Of a stretch of 64,000 bases of DNA, positions 15,954 through 24,573 are shown one piece after another. The stretch covers positions 18,445-82,444 of the forward strand of contig DATLFG010000086.1 of assembly GCA_035524955.1 (NCBI GenBank), read 5' to 3'. Numbering within the stretch: the stretch's first letter is position 1; each line of letters begins with the position of its first letter. The notes beneath the pieces were generated by a model. It did not search any database. It was given only the letters and a program-made list of their open reading frames with translations, and was not told the DNA's origin. Source of the DNA: CAMLFJ01 sp035524955. GTDB taxonomy: Bacteria; Methylomirabilota; Methylomirabilia; Rokubacteriales; CSP1-6. The position numbers and the translations under genes are program-made.

Positions 15954-18900
15954 TCAGGCGTCGTCGGGCGGGACGGGCATGGCGAGGGCGGTCAGCAGCC
16001 GTCGCGCGGCGTCCCGGTGCTCACCGGCCGCGCGCTCCGCGTCTGGCCCGCCGAGCCGGGCCAGCGCCAGGTGGGCCCGGGCCGCCAGCGGGCGCATCTC
16101 GAGATCGAGCGCGAGCGTGAGCGCCTGCCGAAGGAGACCGGTGGCCGCCGCGACGGAGTCTCGCTGGGCCTCGACCTCGCCCCCGACGTAGAGGGCCCAG
16201 GCCTCGTACCCCCGCTCGCCCCGCTGCCGGCTCAAGCGCAGGGCCAGGTCGGCCAGGCGTCGCGCCTCGTCCGGCCGCCCGGCGAGCAGGTGGGCGTGCG
16301 AGAGCCAGGCCACCCACTGGGAGTGGCCGAAGAGGAACGGTAGAGCCTGCGCGCGCTCGACGGCGCGCTCGAGCAGGTCCAGGCCCTCGGACGAGCGGCC
16401 CGACAGGACCAGCGCGTATCCCTGCAGCGCGGCCGCCCAGGGGAACCAGGTCGGCAGGCCGCGCGCCTCGATGAGATCGAGCGCGCCGGCGAGGGCGTGC
16501 GTCGCCTCCTCGAGGCGGCCCTGGACGAGATGGGTGTGGCCGAGGGCGACGTGGGCGAGGGCGAGGCCGAACGGCAGGTCGAGCGCGCGCGTCTGCTCGG
16601 CCGATTCCGTCGCCAGCCGCGCGGCCTCCCCGAACTCGCCCAGGTCGGCCAGACAGAACGCGGCCATGCTCCGCGCGTAGAAGGACGGAGGCATCGCCTG
16701 CCCGAGGCGCTCGCGCGCGAGATCCCCGGTCAGCGCCCCGATCGCCTCGCGGAAGAGGACCACGGCCCGCCGGTAGTCGCCCCGCTCCCGCAAGGCGTGG
16801 GCGAGCGGCGTTCTCGCCGAGGCCCGCAACCCGACCTCTCCCACCGCCTCGGCCGCGGCCAGCGCCCGCTGGCCCACCGCCAGCGCCTCGGCGGGCTCGC
16901 CGGCAAAGAGGTGGGTGATGGTCAGGTAGGTCCACACCCAGGCCAGCCGGGCCTGGTCGCCGAGGGCGGCCGCGAGGCTCTCGGCCTCGCGGAGATAGCC
17001 CGCGATCCGCCGCAGCTCGCCGAGCTGCAGCAGCGCGCTGCGGACGGCGAGGCGGATGTCGACCGCCTCGGCGAGCGTCTCCGGGCTCTCCGGCAGGTGC
17101 GCGAGCGCGGCGAGGGCGTGCTCGAAGGACTCGACCGCCTCGCGGTTCGCCGAGCGGTCGAACGCCCGCGTGCCCGCCCGGTGAGCGTAGCGCACGGCCG
17201 CCGGCCACAGCTCGCCGCGCATCGCGTGGTACGCGAGCCGCTCGATATGCTCGCCCAGGCGGTCCGGATAGAGCTCCTCGATCGCCCGCACGATGCGCGC
17301 GTGCAGCGCGCGCCGCCGGCCGGGCGCGACCCGGCCGTACGCCACGTCCTGGGTGAGCGCGTGCTTGAAGGTGTGCTCGAGCTCCGGGAACCCCCGTGTC
17401 TCGCGGAGGAACTCGGCGGCCTGGAGGCCGCGCAGCTCGTCGGCGAGGGGTTCCTCCGGGCGGCCGGTGACCGCGCGGAGCAGGGGAAACGGCACGGTCC
17501 GTCCGATGACCGCGGCCACCTCGAGCACGTGTCGGAGGCCCTCGTCGAGGCGCTCGGTGCGGGCCAGGATGACCTCCTGCACGGTGTCGGGAACCGCCAC
17601 GTGGTCCAGACCGGCCGCGAGCTCCGCTGGATCGCTTGCGGGCTTCACCGCGCCCAGCTCCTGCAGCGAGCGCACCAGCTCCTCGATGAAGAAGGGATTA
17701 CCCTCCGCCTTGTCGAGGATGAGTCGCTGCAGCGCCGGGGGAATCTCGACGGCCCCCAGCAGACCGCCCGCGATCCGGAGGCTCTCCTCCCTCGACAGCG
17801 AGGACAGCGCGATCGCCGTGTGGTGGCTCCAGCCGGCGAACATGGCGCGAGAGCCGGGCCGGCACGTCACCAGGACAAGGAGGCGCCGGGCCGAGCTGCC
17901 GCTCGCCAGGCGCGTGATCCAGTCCTCGGTGGCCGGGTCGCACCAGTGCAGGTCTTCCAGGACCACCACGTGCGGCCGCAGCTCTGCGCCTCGCTCCGCC
18001 AGCCGATGCGTGGCGCGGACGATCGCCGCGTGCCGGCGCTTGGGGTCCATCGCGAGGACGCCGGGATCGCCCGGATCCAGCGACAGCAGGTAGCGCAGGA
18101 GCGGGCGGGTCTCGTCCGTATGGGGGCCCAGGTGGCGTAGTGCGCGCTCGAGCTTCTCTCCCACCACGCTCTCGGGGTCCGTGTCGCCGATGCGGAACGC
18201 GCGCCGGAGCATGTCGATGACCGGATGGAACGGCATCGCCCGCCCGAAGGAGAGCGCCTGCCCTTCGATCCAGGTCGCCTCGCGGCCGAGCCGGCGCTGG
18301 AGCTCGCGCAGGAGGCGCGACTTGCCGATGCCGGCCTCCCCGACGATGGTCACGACCTGCCCCTGTCCGCCCGCCGTCAGCTCGAAGCACTCGCGCAGGA
18401 GCCGCAGCTCGCGCTCCCGGCCGACGAAGCGGGTCCGTCCGGCCTCGGCGTGCTGGATCACCCGGCACGCCCCCGCCGCGGCGCCGCCCGCCGTCTCGAG
18501 CGGCGCCAGCTCGAACCGTCGGGCCAGGAACCGGCTCGCGCCGGCGCTCGCCGCGACGCTGCCGGCCGGGATCAGCTCGAGCAGCGGCTCGAGCAGGTGG
18601 GCGGCTTCGCGCCGGGCCACGGGATCGACGTGGAGTGTCGTGCCCGTCCGGGTCACCGGCAACAACGCGGTATGCAGCACCACCTTGACCGGGGCCTCCG
18701 CCCCGGCGCCGTCCCTCGCGCGGGCGGCGAACGTCCGCACCGCGAGCGCCGCATACGCCGCGCGGCGCGGGGCGTCCTCGTCCGGCTCGATCCCGAAGGC
18801 TGCCACCAGGTCGGCCGGACCGAGCTCCTCGATTCGCCCCCCGAAGCTGCGAACCTTCGCCGCGGTCTCCTCGAGCGCGCGGCCGGCGTCGCGGCCGGCC

Positions 18901-20015
18901 GACTCCGCCGGAGACAGCCGAACCCGCAGCAGGGTCACCCGCCGCGGCTCGGGCGGGGACTGGTCCGCACCACCGTGGGTCCCCGGCGCCTCGGGCCGGC
19001 GCGCGGCGGGCGGACGCCCGCCGCGTCGGCGCTCGGGCGGCCCCTCGGGGGTGAGCCCCAGACGCTCGACGCGATAGCGGAGCGTGTTGCGGGGAAGCCC
19101 GAGCTGCGCGGCGGCGCGCGTGAAGTTCCATCCGGTGGCGCGGAGCACGTCCAGCAGCACGCTCCGCTCGCTCTCGTCCCCGGCATCGTCCGGCGTCGGG
19201 CCGCCGGCGGTCCCACCCGGCGGCACGGCGGCCACCAGCCCGAGCTGTCCGGCCGTCAGGCTCGGCCCGTCCGCGAGCAGCGCGGCGCGCTCCAGCACGT
19301 TGGCCAGCTCACGCACGTTGCCGGGCCACGAGTGGGCGAGCAGCGCCGCCTGCGCGTCCGGGGCCAGGGCCGCCGAGGCCAGCCCATAGTCCTCGCAGAT
19401 CCGGGCCAGGAAGCGCTCCGCGAGGAGCAGCACGTCCTGGCCGCGCGCCCGCAATGGCGGGATCTCCAGCGTGACCACCGCGAGTCGGTGATAGAGATCT
19501 GCGCGGAACCGCCCCTCCCGCACGGCAGCCGCGAGGTCCTCGCTGGTGGCGGCGATGATGGAGACGTCCAGCGGCTCGCTCCGGGTGCTGCCGAGGCGCC
19601 GGACGGTGCGCTCCTCGATGACCTTCAGGAGCTTGGACTGCAGCGGCGGCGGCAGGAGGCCCACCTCGTCGAGGAAGATGCTGCCTCCCGCGGCCGCCTG
19701 GAAGAGTCCAACCTTGGCCTGTCTCGCGTCGGTGAACGCCCCCCGCTCGAAGCCGAACAGCTCGGCCTCGAGCAGCGTCTCCGGGATGGCCGCACAATTG
19801 ACGTCCACAAAGGGGCTATTCGCTCGGTCGGCCCCGCGGTGGATCCCCGCCGCGAGAAGCCCCTTGCCGGTACCGGTCTCTCCCAGGATCAGGATCGGAG
19901 GCCGGCGCCGCGCCGAGCCGGACGCCGCCCGCAGCACGCGCGCCGCCTGCTGGCGCACCGCCGCGATGGCCGGGCTCTCGCCCAGCAGCTCTTCGAGGGC
20001 CGTCATGGGCCGCAT
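15954..20015 (-). CDS. Mosaic sigma-54 activator fused to cyclase-like, STAND ATPase and TPR domains
   Basis: This protein has about 1353 residues. Residues 1-300 are a sigma-54 AAA+ activator: Walker A GETGTGKG, the sigma-54 contact loop GAFTDA, Walker B GGSIFLDEVG and WPGNVREL. A Fis-type HTH follows (GWNFTRAAAQLGLPRNTLRY). Next is a stretch (about 375-560) resembling a degenerate class III cyclase domain (VRSFGGRIEELGPADLVAAFG). Then comes a second, AfsR/MalT-like NTPase (FVGRERELRLL, GEAGIGKSRLL, LEDLHWCD), and about 500 residues of TPR-like helices. A normal enhancer-binding protein is 450-500 residues. There is no receiver domain, so the signal is probably sensed by the C-terminal half. 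Starts at 20015 and 20006 are both possible. It converges on the sigma-54-driven osmC operon. Confidence 0.85.
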   Translation of the reverse strand: MRPMTALEELLGESPAIAAVRQQAARVLRAASGSARRRPPILILGETGTGKGLLAAGIHRGADRANSPFVDVNCAAIPETLLEAELFGFERGAFTDARQAKVGLFQAAAGGSIFLDEVGLLPPPLQSKLLKVIEERTVRRLGSTRSEPLDVSIIAATSEDLAAAVREGRFRADLYHRLAVVTLEIPPLRARGQDVLLLAERFLARICEDYGLASAALAPDAQAALLAHSWPGNVRELANVLERAALLADGPSLTAGQLGLVAAVPPGGTAGGPTPDDAGDESERSVLLDVLRATGWNFTRAAAQLGLPRNTLRYRVERLGLTPEGPPERRRGGRPPAARRPEAPGTHGGADQSPPEPRRVTLLRVRLSPAESAGRDAGRALEETAAKVRSFGGRIEELGPADLVAAFGIEPDEDAPRRAAYAALAVRTFAARARDGAGAEAPVKVVLHTALLPVTRTGTTLHVDPVARREAAHLLEPLLELIPAGSVAASAGASRFLARRFELAPLETAGGAAAGACRVIQHAEAGRTRFVGRERELRLLRECFELTAGGQGQVVTIVGEAGIGKSRLLRELQRRLGREATWIEGQALSFGRAMPFHPVIDMLRRAFRIGDTDPESVVGEKLERALRHLGPHTDETRPLLRYLLSLDPGDPGVLAMDPKRRHAAIVRATHRLAERGAELRPHVVVLEDLHWCDPATEDWITRLASGSSARRLLVLVTCRPGSRAMFAGWSHHTAIALSSLSREESLRIAGGLLGAVEIPPALQRLILDKAEGNPFFIEELVRSLQELGAVKPASDPAELAAGLDHVAVPDTVQEVILARTERLDEGLRHVLEVAAVIGRTVPFPLLRAVTGRPEEPLADELRGLQAAEFLRETRGFPELEHTFKHALTQDVAYGRVAPGRRRALHARIVRAIEELYPDRLGEHIERLAYHAMRGELWPAAVRYAHRAGTRAFDRSANREAVESFEHALAALAHLPESPETLAEAVDIRLAVRSALLQLGELRRIAGYLREAESLAAALGDQARLAWVWTYLTITHLFAGEPAEALAVGQRALAAAEAVGEVGLRASARTPLAHALRERGDYRRAVVLFREAIGALTGDLARERLGQAMPPSFYARSMAAFCLADLGEFGEAARLATESAEQTRALDLPFGLALAHVALGHTHLVQGRLEEATHALAGALDLIEARGLPTWFPWAAALQGYALVLSGRSSEGLDLLERAVERAQALPFLFGHSQWVAWLSHAHLLAGRPDEARRLADLALRLSRQRGERGYEAWALYVGGEVEAQRDSVAAATGLLRQALTLALDLEMRPLAARAHLALARLGGPDAERAAGEHRDAARRLLTALAMPVPPDDA

Positions 20016-20081
20016 GGTACCCGGAATTGAGCGACCGGCACAGACAAGCCGAGCGTGCGCCATTGCGCTACGATCTGGCCG

Positions 20082-22007
20082 ATGCGGACGATCCGGCTTC
20101 TCGTGATCTGGGCGGCGGTGGCGCTGGTCCTGCAGGCGTGGAGCGGGCTGACGGGACCCGGCGCGCCCACGAGCCCGCTCGGCGGGGACGGCATCGTGCT
20201 CGCGCGACGTCCGACCGCGCCGATCGTGACGCTGTGGGCGCACTGGGAGGGGGGCTCCGAGGGCGGCGCGGGTTGGGTGGCCCTCGAGTCGCCCGGCGCG
20301 CCGCCCGCGGTGGGCGATGAGATCTACCTGCGCCGCCGCGTGCACCCGGGTTGGAACCAGCTCGTCTGGGACGACCTGTCTCGGCTCCCGGCCGGGCTAC
20401 CGGTGCGACTGCGGGTACTCGAGGGAGACGGCCTCGTGCGGGTCGCGCCGGTCCACGCCTCGTCGTGGTACACGCTCGATCACGTGAGACCGCTGCGCGG
20501 GCTCCTGGCGGCGCTGCTGCTCGGCGGCGTCGCCGCCGGCGTGCTGGCCGGACGGGGCCTTCGCGCCGCCGCGTGGACACGACCGCGCCCCTGGCATCTG
20601 GCCGTCCTCGCCACCGCCGCCGGCGCTCTCGCCTTGCGGCTCCACACCCTGACCACGCAGAGCTTCTGGTTCGACGAGGTGCTCACCGCGATCGGGGCCC
20701 AGAGCTTCGCCTGGGTGCTCTACAGCGCGCAGATCTTCGGGCACCCACCGCTGCAGTACCTGGTCGGCTGGGCGGCGGGCGGCGGGGCGGCCACCGAGGC
20801 GGCACTGCGCGCCCCCTTCGTCGCGGCCGGCGTGGGCGGCGTGGTGGTGATGGCGCTCCTCGGCCGGCGGCTCGTCGGGCCCGCCACGGGCCTGCTGGCC
20901 GCGGGCCTCCTCGCCATCTCTCCGTTCCACGTCGAGCTGTCGCAGCTCGCGCGGCCGTACGCGCTCCTCGTCCTCGCGGTGGGCCTGTCGTGGCTGGCAC
21001 TCTTCCGGGCGCTCGAGCGGGGCGGGATCGCGGACTGGCTGGCATTCTCGGCCACGGCCGCGCTGGCGTTCTACACGCACTATCTCGGTGGGCAGGTGGT
21101 GCTGGTGCAGGCGGCCGTCGCGGCGGTCTGGGTCGCGCGGCGCCGCGGTGCGAACGGCCTCGCGGCCCTCCTGTCGTTCGCGGGCATCGCGCTGCTGCTC
21201 GCGCCGTGGGTCGAGGTGATCCGACCGCTGGCCGGGGCCCAGGTGGGCGCCGGAGACCTCTCCACGGCCACGCTCGGCGAGTTCATCAAGGACGTGCTGA
21301 TTCCCGAGCAGGTCGGCTCCGGCCTGCCGGGGCTTCTGACGGGCGCGTTGCTCCTCCTGGGCATCTGGGGACTTCGGAGGCGCCCGGAGGTCGCCCTGGC
21401 CGCGATCCTCGCCGTCACCGTCCCGATCGGCTTGCTGTGGGCGATCAACCCCGCACACGCCCTGGCCGGGCGGCACTTCGCCTTCGTGCAGCCGATGGTC
21501 ACGCTCCTGGTCGCGCATGGGCTCGTCGTGGCCGGCCGCATCGTCGAGAGCGCCCTGTCGTGGCGACCCGCCATCGCCCGAGCGCGGCCGCGGCGCGCGA
21601 TCGCCGCGACGGCCGCCGTCGCGCTGATCGTGGCGAGCCATCTTCCCGCCGGCGCCGCGCTCGGCGGATACTACCAGTGGCGCCGCGGCACCGACTGGCG
21701 AACGGTTGCGGACGTTCTGGATCGGCTCGTGGGGCCCGATGACGAGTTGGTGGCCACCCTGGGTGCGGTGTACCCGCTGCGCCACTACTGGAGGCCCGCG
21801 GTGGACGAGATCGACGCCGAAGGGCTCCGGGCGCGCTCCCGGTCGGCGCCGCTGGCCCGGCGGACCTGGATCGTCACGATCGACGGCTGGGACTGGGCGC
21901 CGGAGCTCCACCAGTGGCTGGCCGCGCATGCCATCCGGGTGGGCGAAGTGCCCGCGTCCTGGAGCCGGGAGCGCGTCCACATCCACGCGGTGACGAAGCG
22001 CCGCTGA
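20082..22007 (+). CDS. Membrane glycosyltransferase, GT39/ArnT-like
   Basis: This 641-residue integral membrane protein starts at ATG 20082 (MRTIRLLVIWAAVALV), giving a first helix at once. A soluble beta-rich stretch (about 30-140) follows, then some ten more helices. After the second helix comes SFWFDEVLTAIGAQSFAWVL, the acidic first periplasmic loop of PMT/ArnT-type glycosyltransferases, and later SPFHVELSQLARPYALL, the family's QxARpY motif. Such enzymes transfer a sugar from a polyprenyl-phosphate donor on the outer face of the inner membrane. Acceptor unknown. It is divergent from the mosaic regulator with 66 bp between starts. Confidence 0.85.
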   Translation: MRTIRLLVIWAAVALVLQAWSGLTGPGAPTSPLGGDGIVLARRPTAPIVTLWAHWEGGSEGGAGWVALESPGAPPAVGDEIYLRRRVHPGWNQLVWDDLSRLPAGLPVRLRVLEGDGLVRVAPVHASSWYTLDHVRPLRGLLAALLLGGVAAGVLAGRGLRAAAWTRPRPWHLAVLATAAGALALRLHTLTTQSFWFDEVLTAIGAQSFAWVLYSAQIFGHPPLQYLVGWAAGGGAATEAALRAPFVAAGVGGVVVMALLGRRLVGPATGLLAAGLLAISPFHVELSQLARPYALLVLAVGLSWLALFRALERGGIADWLAFSATAALAFYTHYLGGQVVLVQAAVAAVWVARRRGANGLAALLSFAGIALLLAPWVEVIRPLAGAQVGAGDLSTATLGEFIKDVLIPEQVGSGLPGLLTGALLLLGIWGLRRRPEVALAAILAVTVPIGLLWAINPAHALAGRHFAFVQPMVTLLVAHGLVVAGRIVESALSWRPAIARARPRRAIAATAAVALIVASHLPAGAALGGYYQWRRGTDWRTVADVLDRLVGPDDELVATLGAVYPLRHYWRPAVDEIDAEGLRARSRSAPLARRTWIVTIDGWDWAPELHQWLAAHAIRVGEVPASWSRERVHIHAVTKRR

Positions 22008-22054
22008 GCGCATGACGCTCGCCATCGCCGGCATGGGGCACGCCGGGCCCGGGC

Positions 22055-22345
22055 TCACGCCGGCGTATCGGCGGCGATCGTCGCGGCGGCGGCACGCACG
22101 CGGGCGAGCCCGGGCTCGAGGCGGGCGAGCAGGGCGGCGGCGCCGTCGAGGCGGCCCTCGCGCCCGAGGGCTTCGAGGGGGCCCACGACCGCGGTGGCCG
22201 CCACCGCCCCGAGGACCCGGAGGCTGCCGCTGAGGGTATGCGCGGCAGGGCGGCTGGGTCCGCGCCGGTGACGGCGTCGCGGATGGCCTGGAGGTGGCCG
22301 GGGGAATCCTCGAGGAAGATCGTCGGTGCCCGGAGCGTTGCGGCA
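22055..22345 (-). pseudogene. Remnant of an Hpt (histidine phosphotransfer) domain
   Basis: The C-terminal part reads AAHTLSGSLRVLGAVAATAV then LEALGREGRLDGAAALL: the Hpt pattern with the phosphorylatable His in AHTLSGS. The piece before it (TIFLEDSPGHLQAIRDAVTG) lies in another frame, so there is a frameshift around 22245-22260. No start codon or kinase context remains. It was probably the end of a larger receiver-Hpt protein whose receiver survives at 23370. Confidence 0.55.
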
Positions 22346-22387
22346 GTGAGCGCCCGCCTTCCAAGGATCGCACGCGAATATGCTCAC

Positions 22388-22407
22388 CATTGGACCTAGG
22401 TCCAATG
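22388..22407. promoter_or_regulatory. Perfect 20-bp palindrome of the TTGGA-N6-TCCAA type
   Basis: CATTGGACCTAGGTCCAATG is perfectly self-complementary. Its arms recur at 23681, 30148 and, as half sites, at 5161 and 29472. Two 5-mers separated by 6 bp is the geometry of Crp-family operators (TGTGA-N6-TCACA). A Crp/Fnr-type regulator is encoded 1.5 kb away. It lies between two gene remnants, so its original target may be lost. Confidence 0.55.
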
Positions 22408-22434
22408 TCGGCGCCGGGTGGGATGCGACAGCGT

Positions 22435-23052
22435 CTAGTACTTGAGCTCGAGCAGCGTGGTGATCTCGTGGCCGCCGAAGCCACGGGCACGGGGCGCATC
22501 GACGCCGTAGCCGTACCCCACGGCCAGCGTCAGGCCCCTGGTGAGGGCGAAGGAGAGGTTGGCGCCCACGCCCGCCAGACCGCGGCGGGGCAGGCGGTGG
22601 TTCGCGACGTAGGCCACCCGCGCATAGTCGCCCACGAGCTCGAGGTGGACGCGGTCCTGCCCGGGCCAGACCGGGAATCGATAGGAAACGTTCAGCAGCA
22701 GGTAACGCCGCGCAAAGATCTCGTCGGTATTGTAGCCGCGCAAGAGCAGGGGAACTCGGTTCGCATCCGGAGGCCGCCGCCCAGGCGGAATGCCGAGAGC
22801 GCGTCCGTATCCTGGGCGATGCCGGCGTTGAGGTAGGCGCTCGCCTGGGTCCCCCGGAACGTGAAGATCCCGCCCGCGCGGACCCACGTCCGCTGGGTGA
22901 GGTGCTTGCTCTCTTCGGGCTGCTCCGCGAAGCCATAGCGACCGGCGCTCTCGCGATAGGCGACGCCGTGCCACAGCGACAGCTCCAGGGCGGCGGCGGG
23001 GTAGAGCTCCGGAGGCATGCCGCCCTGGCGGATTCCTACGCGTCCCTCGTAG
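22435..23052 (-). pseudogene. C-terminal fragment of an outer-membrane beta-barrel protein
   Basis: Read with one frameshift near 22745, this gives about 200 residues of alternating amphipathic strands: YPAAALELSLWHGVAYRES, QRTWVRAGGIFTFRGTQASA, LLNVSYRFPVWPG and VHLELVGDYARVAYV, ending in an aromatic/charged terminal strand (TTLLELKY). No signal peptide or N-terminal half is present; the fragment is fused at its 5' end, out of frame, to a truncated response regulator. A surface-antigen or porin-like origin is likely, family not determined. Confidence 0.5.
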
Positions 23053-23370
23053 GAAGGGCTTCGTGACGTAGTCGTCGGCGCCGGCGCCCAGACCATCGAT
23101 GGCGTCCTCGCGTTCGGCGCGCGCCGTGAGCAGGATGATGTAGAGCGGTCGTACCTCCGTTCGCGCGCGAGCCCGGCGGCAGACCTCCACCCCGTCGAGT
23201 CCGGGCATCATCCAGTCCAGGATGGCCAGCGTCGGCGCGTCCTCCCGCTGCAGCGCGTCCCAGGCCGCGGCCCCGTCCGGGGTCGTGACCGGCTCGTGTC
23301 CCCACTTCTTGAGATGGGTCTCGAGCAGGAGTCGCGACACCCGATCATCTTCCGCGACCAGGATCTTCAC
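23053..23370 (-). pseudogene. Truncated response-regulator receiver domain
   Basis: ATG 23370 opens an excellent receiver: MKILVAEDDRVSRLLLETHL, phospho-acceptor D in LAILDWMMPGLDGVEV, ILLTARAE, and the conserved lysine in DDYVTKPF. Right after KPF, where helix 5 should follow, the sequence switches to the barrel fragment. An 8-bp inverted repeat (TTCCTACG / CGTAGGAA, 7-nt spacer, 23033-23055) sits at the join. The receiver lacks its last helix and any output domain, so it is probably non-functional. Confidence 0.6.
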
Positions 23371-23398
23371 GCCGGGAGGTGAGGCCCGCGTGCCCGGC

Positions 23399-23620
23399 CT
23401 AGGAGCGCCGGTTCCCGACCACCACCAGGATGACGCCGCCGGCCAGCGCCAGCGCCCCCAGGATCGGGGGAAGCGGGATCGTCTTCTTCTTGTCCACCGA
23501 GGCCTGAAGGGGTCCCAGGTCGACGATCTTCTCGCGGGTCGTGTAGGTGATGCCCTGGTAGGCCAGCGCGAGAACGCCGATGACGATCAGCACGACGCCG
23601 ACGAGCATGAGCGGTTTCAT
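23399..23620 (-). CDS. Small two-helix membrane protein, DUF3185-like
   Basis: This 73-residue protein starts at ATG 23620 after GGAGGCATCC. Two transmembrane helices (LMLVGVVLIVIGVLALAY and ILGALALAGGVILVVVG) flank a short polar segment with TTREKIVDLGPLQ and VDKKKTIPLPP. The TRREKV/DLGP-like linker and size resemble DUF3185 proteins; role unknown. A TTGGA-type regulatory site lies 61 bp upstream. Confidence 0.75.
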   Translation of the reverse strand: MKPLMLVGVVLIVIGVLALAYQGITYTTREKIVDLGPLQASVDKKKTIPLPPILGALALAGGVILVVVGNRRS

Positions 23621-23680
23621 GGATGCCTCCGTGTCGCAGCTCTCGGCGACCACGGTACCCGGGGGGGAGCGGGGCGCCTA

Positions 23681-23697
23681 GTGGACGTTGGTCCAAT
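23681..23697. promoter_or_regulatory. TTGGA-N6-TCCAA-type operator
   Basis: TGGAC-GTTG-GTCCA forms a perfect 5-bp dyad with the family's spacing. The reverse strand reads ATTGGACCAACGTCCA, 16 bases identical to the palindrome at 30148. It lies 61 bp upstream of the DUF3185-like gene and about 195 bp upstream of the Crp/Fnr-type regulator. Confidence 0.5.
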
Positions 23698-23781
23698 CAC
23701 GGCCGGCCGGGCCCGGCCATGGGTCTCCGGCCACCGCGGCGCGAAGCCCCCACGGTGCACGGGCTGGGCGGCGTGATGCCG

Positions 23782-23804
23782 GTGTTCAAAGCGGGACAGC
23801 TTCC
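23782..23804 (+). promoter_or_regulatory. 23-bp GTGTTCAA...GGGACAG.TTCC element, copy 1
   Basis: One of four copies of the same 23-bp sequence in non-coding DNA (others at 26303, 26327 and 30346, all same strand). It lies 88 bp upstream of the Crp/Fnr-type regulator start. Fourteen of 23 positions are identical in all four. It could be a promoter or operator, or the end of an extinct mobile element. Confidence 0.45.
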
Positions 23805-23892
23805 ATGGAACGAAAGGTGTACGAATGACACCGTAACGTGCGAAGTGTCGGTGGCCGGGCGGTGAGCGACCCGGATGCGACGGAGGGCCGCG

Positions 23893-24546
23893 ATGGCACG
23901 CAAGCAACCTGCGGAGTTCGATGCGAAGGTGTTTCTCACCAAGGCCGGGACCGGACGATTGGCCGCCCCGTACCGGAAGAAGCAGGTGATCTTCGCCCAG
24001 GGTGACCCCGCAGACGCCGTGTTCTACCTCGAGCGAGGCCAGATCAAGCTGACCGTGATCTCGGACCGCGGAAAGTCGGCGGTCGTGGCCATGCTCGGAC
24101 GCGGCGACTTCTTCGGCGAAGGGTGTCTGGCCGGCCAGCCGGTGCGCATGGCCACCGCGTCGGCGATGAGCGAGGTGTCGGTGGTGCGGGTCGAGCGGGA
24201 GGCCATGGTCGGGCTCCTCCACGAGCGCACCACCTTCTCCGAGCGCTTCATGGCCCATCTCCTGTCCCGCAACGTGCGCTTCGAGGAAGACCTGGTGGAT
24301 CAGCTCTTCAATTCGAGCGAGAAGCGGTTGGCGCGGGTGCTCCTGTTGCTGGCCCGCTTCGGGAAGGAAGGGAAGACCGAGCCGGTGATTCCGAAGATCA
24401 GCCAGGAAGTCCTGGCCGAGATGGTCGGCACCACGCGGCCGCGGATCAGCGGGTTCATGAACAAGTTCCGGAAGCTCGGCTTCATCGAGTACAACGGCGG
24501 GCTGCACATCCACAGCACCCTCCTCAATGTTCTCCTGCATGGGTAG
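23893..24546 (+). CDS. Crp/Fnr family transcriptional regulator
   Basis: This 217-residue protein starts at ATG 23893 after GGAGGGCCGCG; an in-frame ATG at 23875 lacks such a site. The N-terminal cyclic-nucleotide-binding-like barrel (KKQVIFAQGDPADAVFYL, GRGDFFGEGCLAGQPVRMA) lacks a cysteine cluster for an FeS centre. A dimer helix (about 125-150) leads to a C-terminal winged helix whose recognition helix reads EMVGTTRPRISGFMNKFRK, unlike those of E. coli CRP or FNR, so it should read a different DNA word. The effector is unknown. It could be the factor that binds the TTGGA-N6-TCCAA dyads around it (inference from geometry and position). Confidence 0.9.
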   Translation: MARKQPAEFDAKVFLTKAGTGRLAAPYRKKQVIFAQGDPADAVFYLERGQIKLTVISDRGKSAVVAMLGRGDFFGEGCLAGQPVRMATASAMSEVSVVRVEREAMVGLLHERTTFSERFMAHLLSRNVRFEEDLVDQLFNSSEKRLARVLLLLARFGKEGKTEPVIPKISQEVLAEMVGTTRPRISGFMNKFRKLGFIEYNGGLHIHSTLLNVLLHG

Positions 24547-24573
24547 GCGGGTGCTGGGCGTATCGGGACAAGG

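Noticed and set aside
20037..20050. Sigma-54-like GGCAC...GCC sequence upstream of the glycosyltransferase
   Set aside because: The GG and GC are separated by nine rather than ten bases and the TTGC core is missing.
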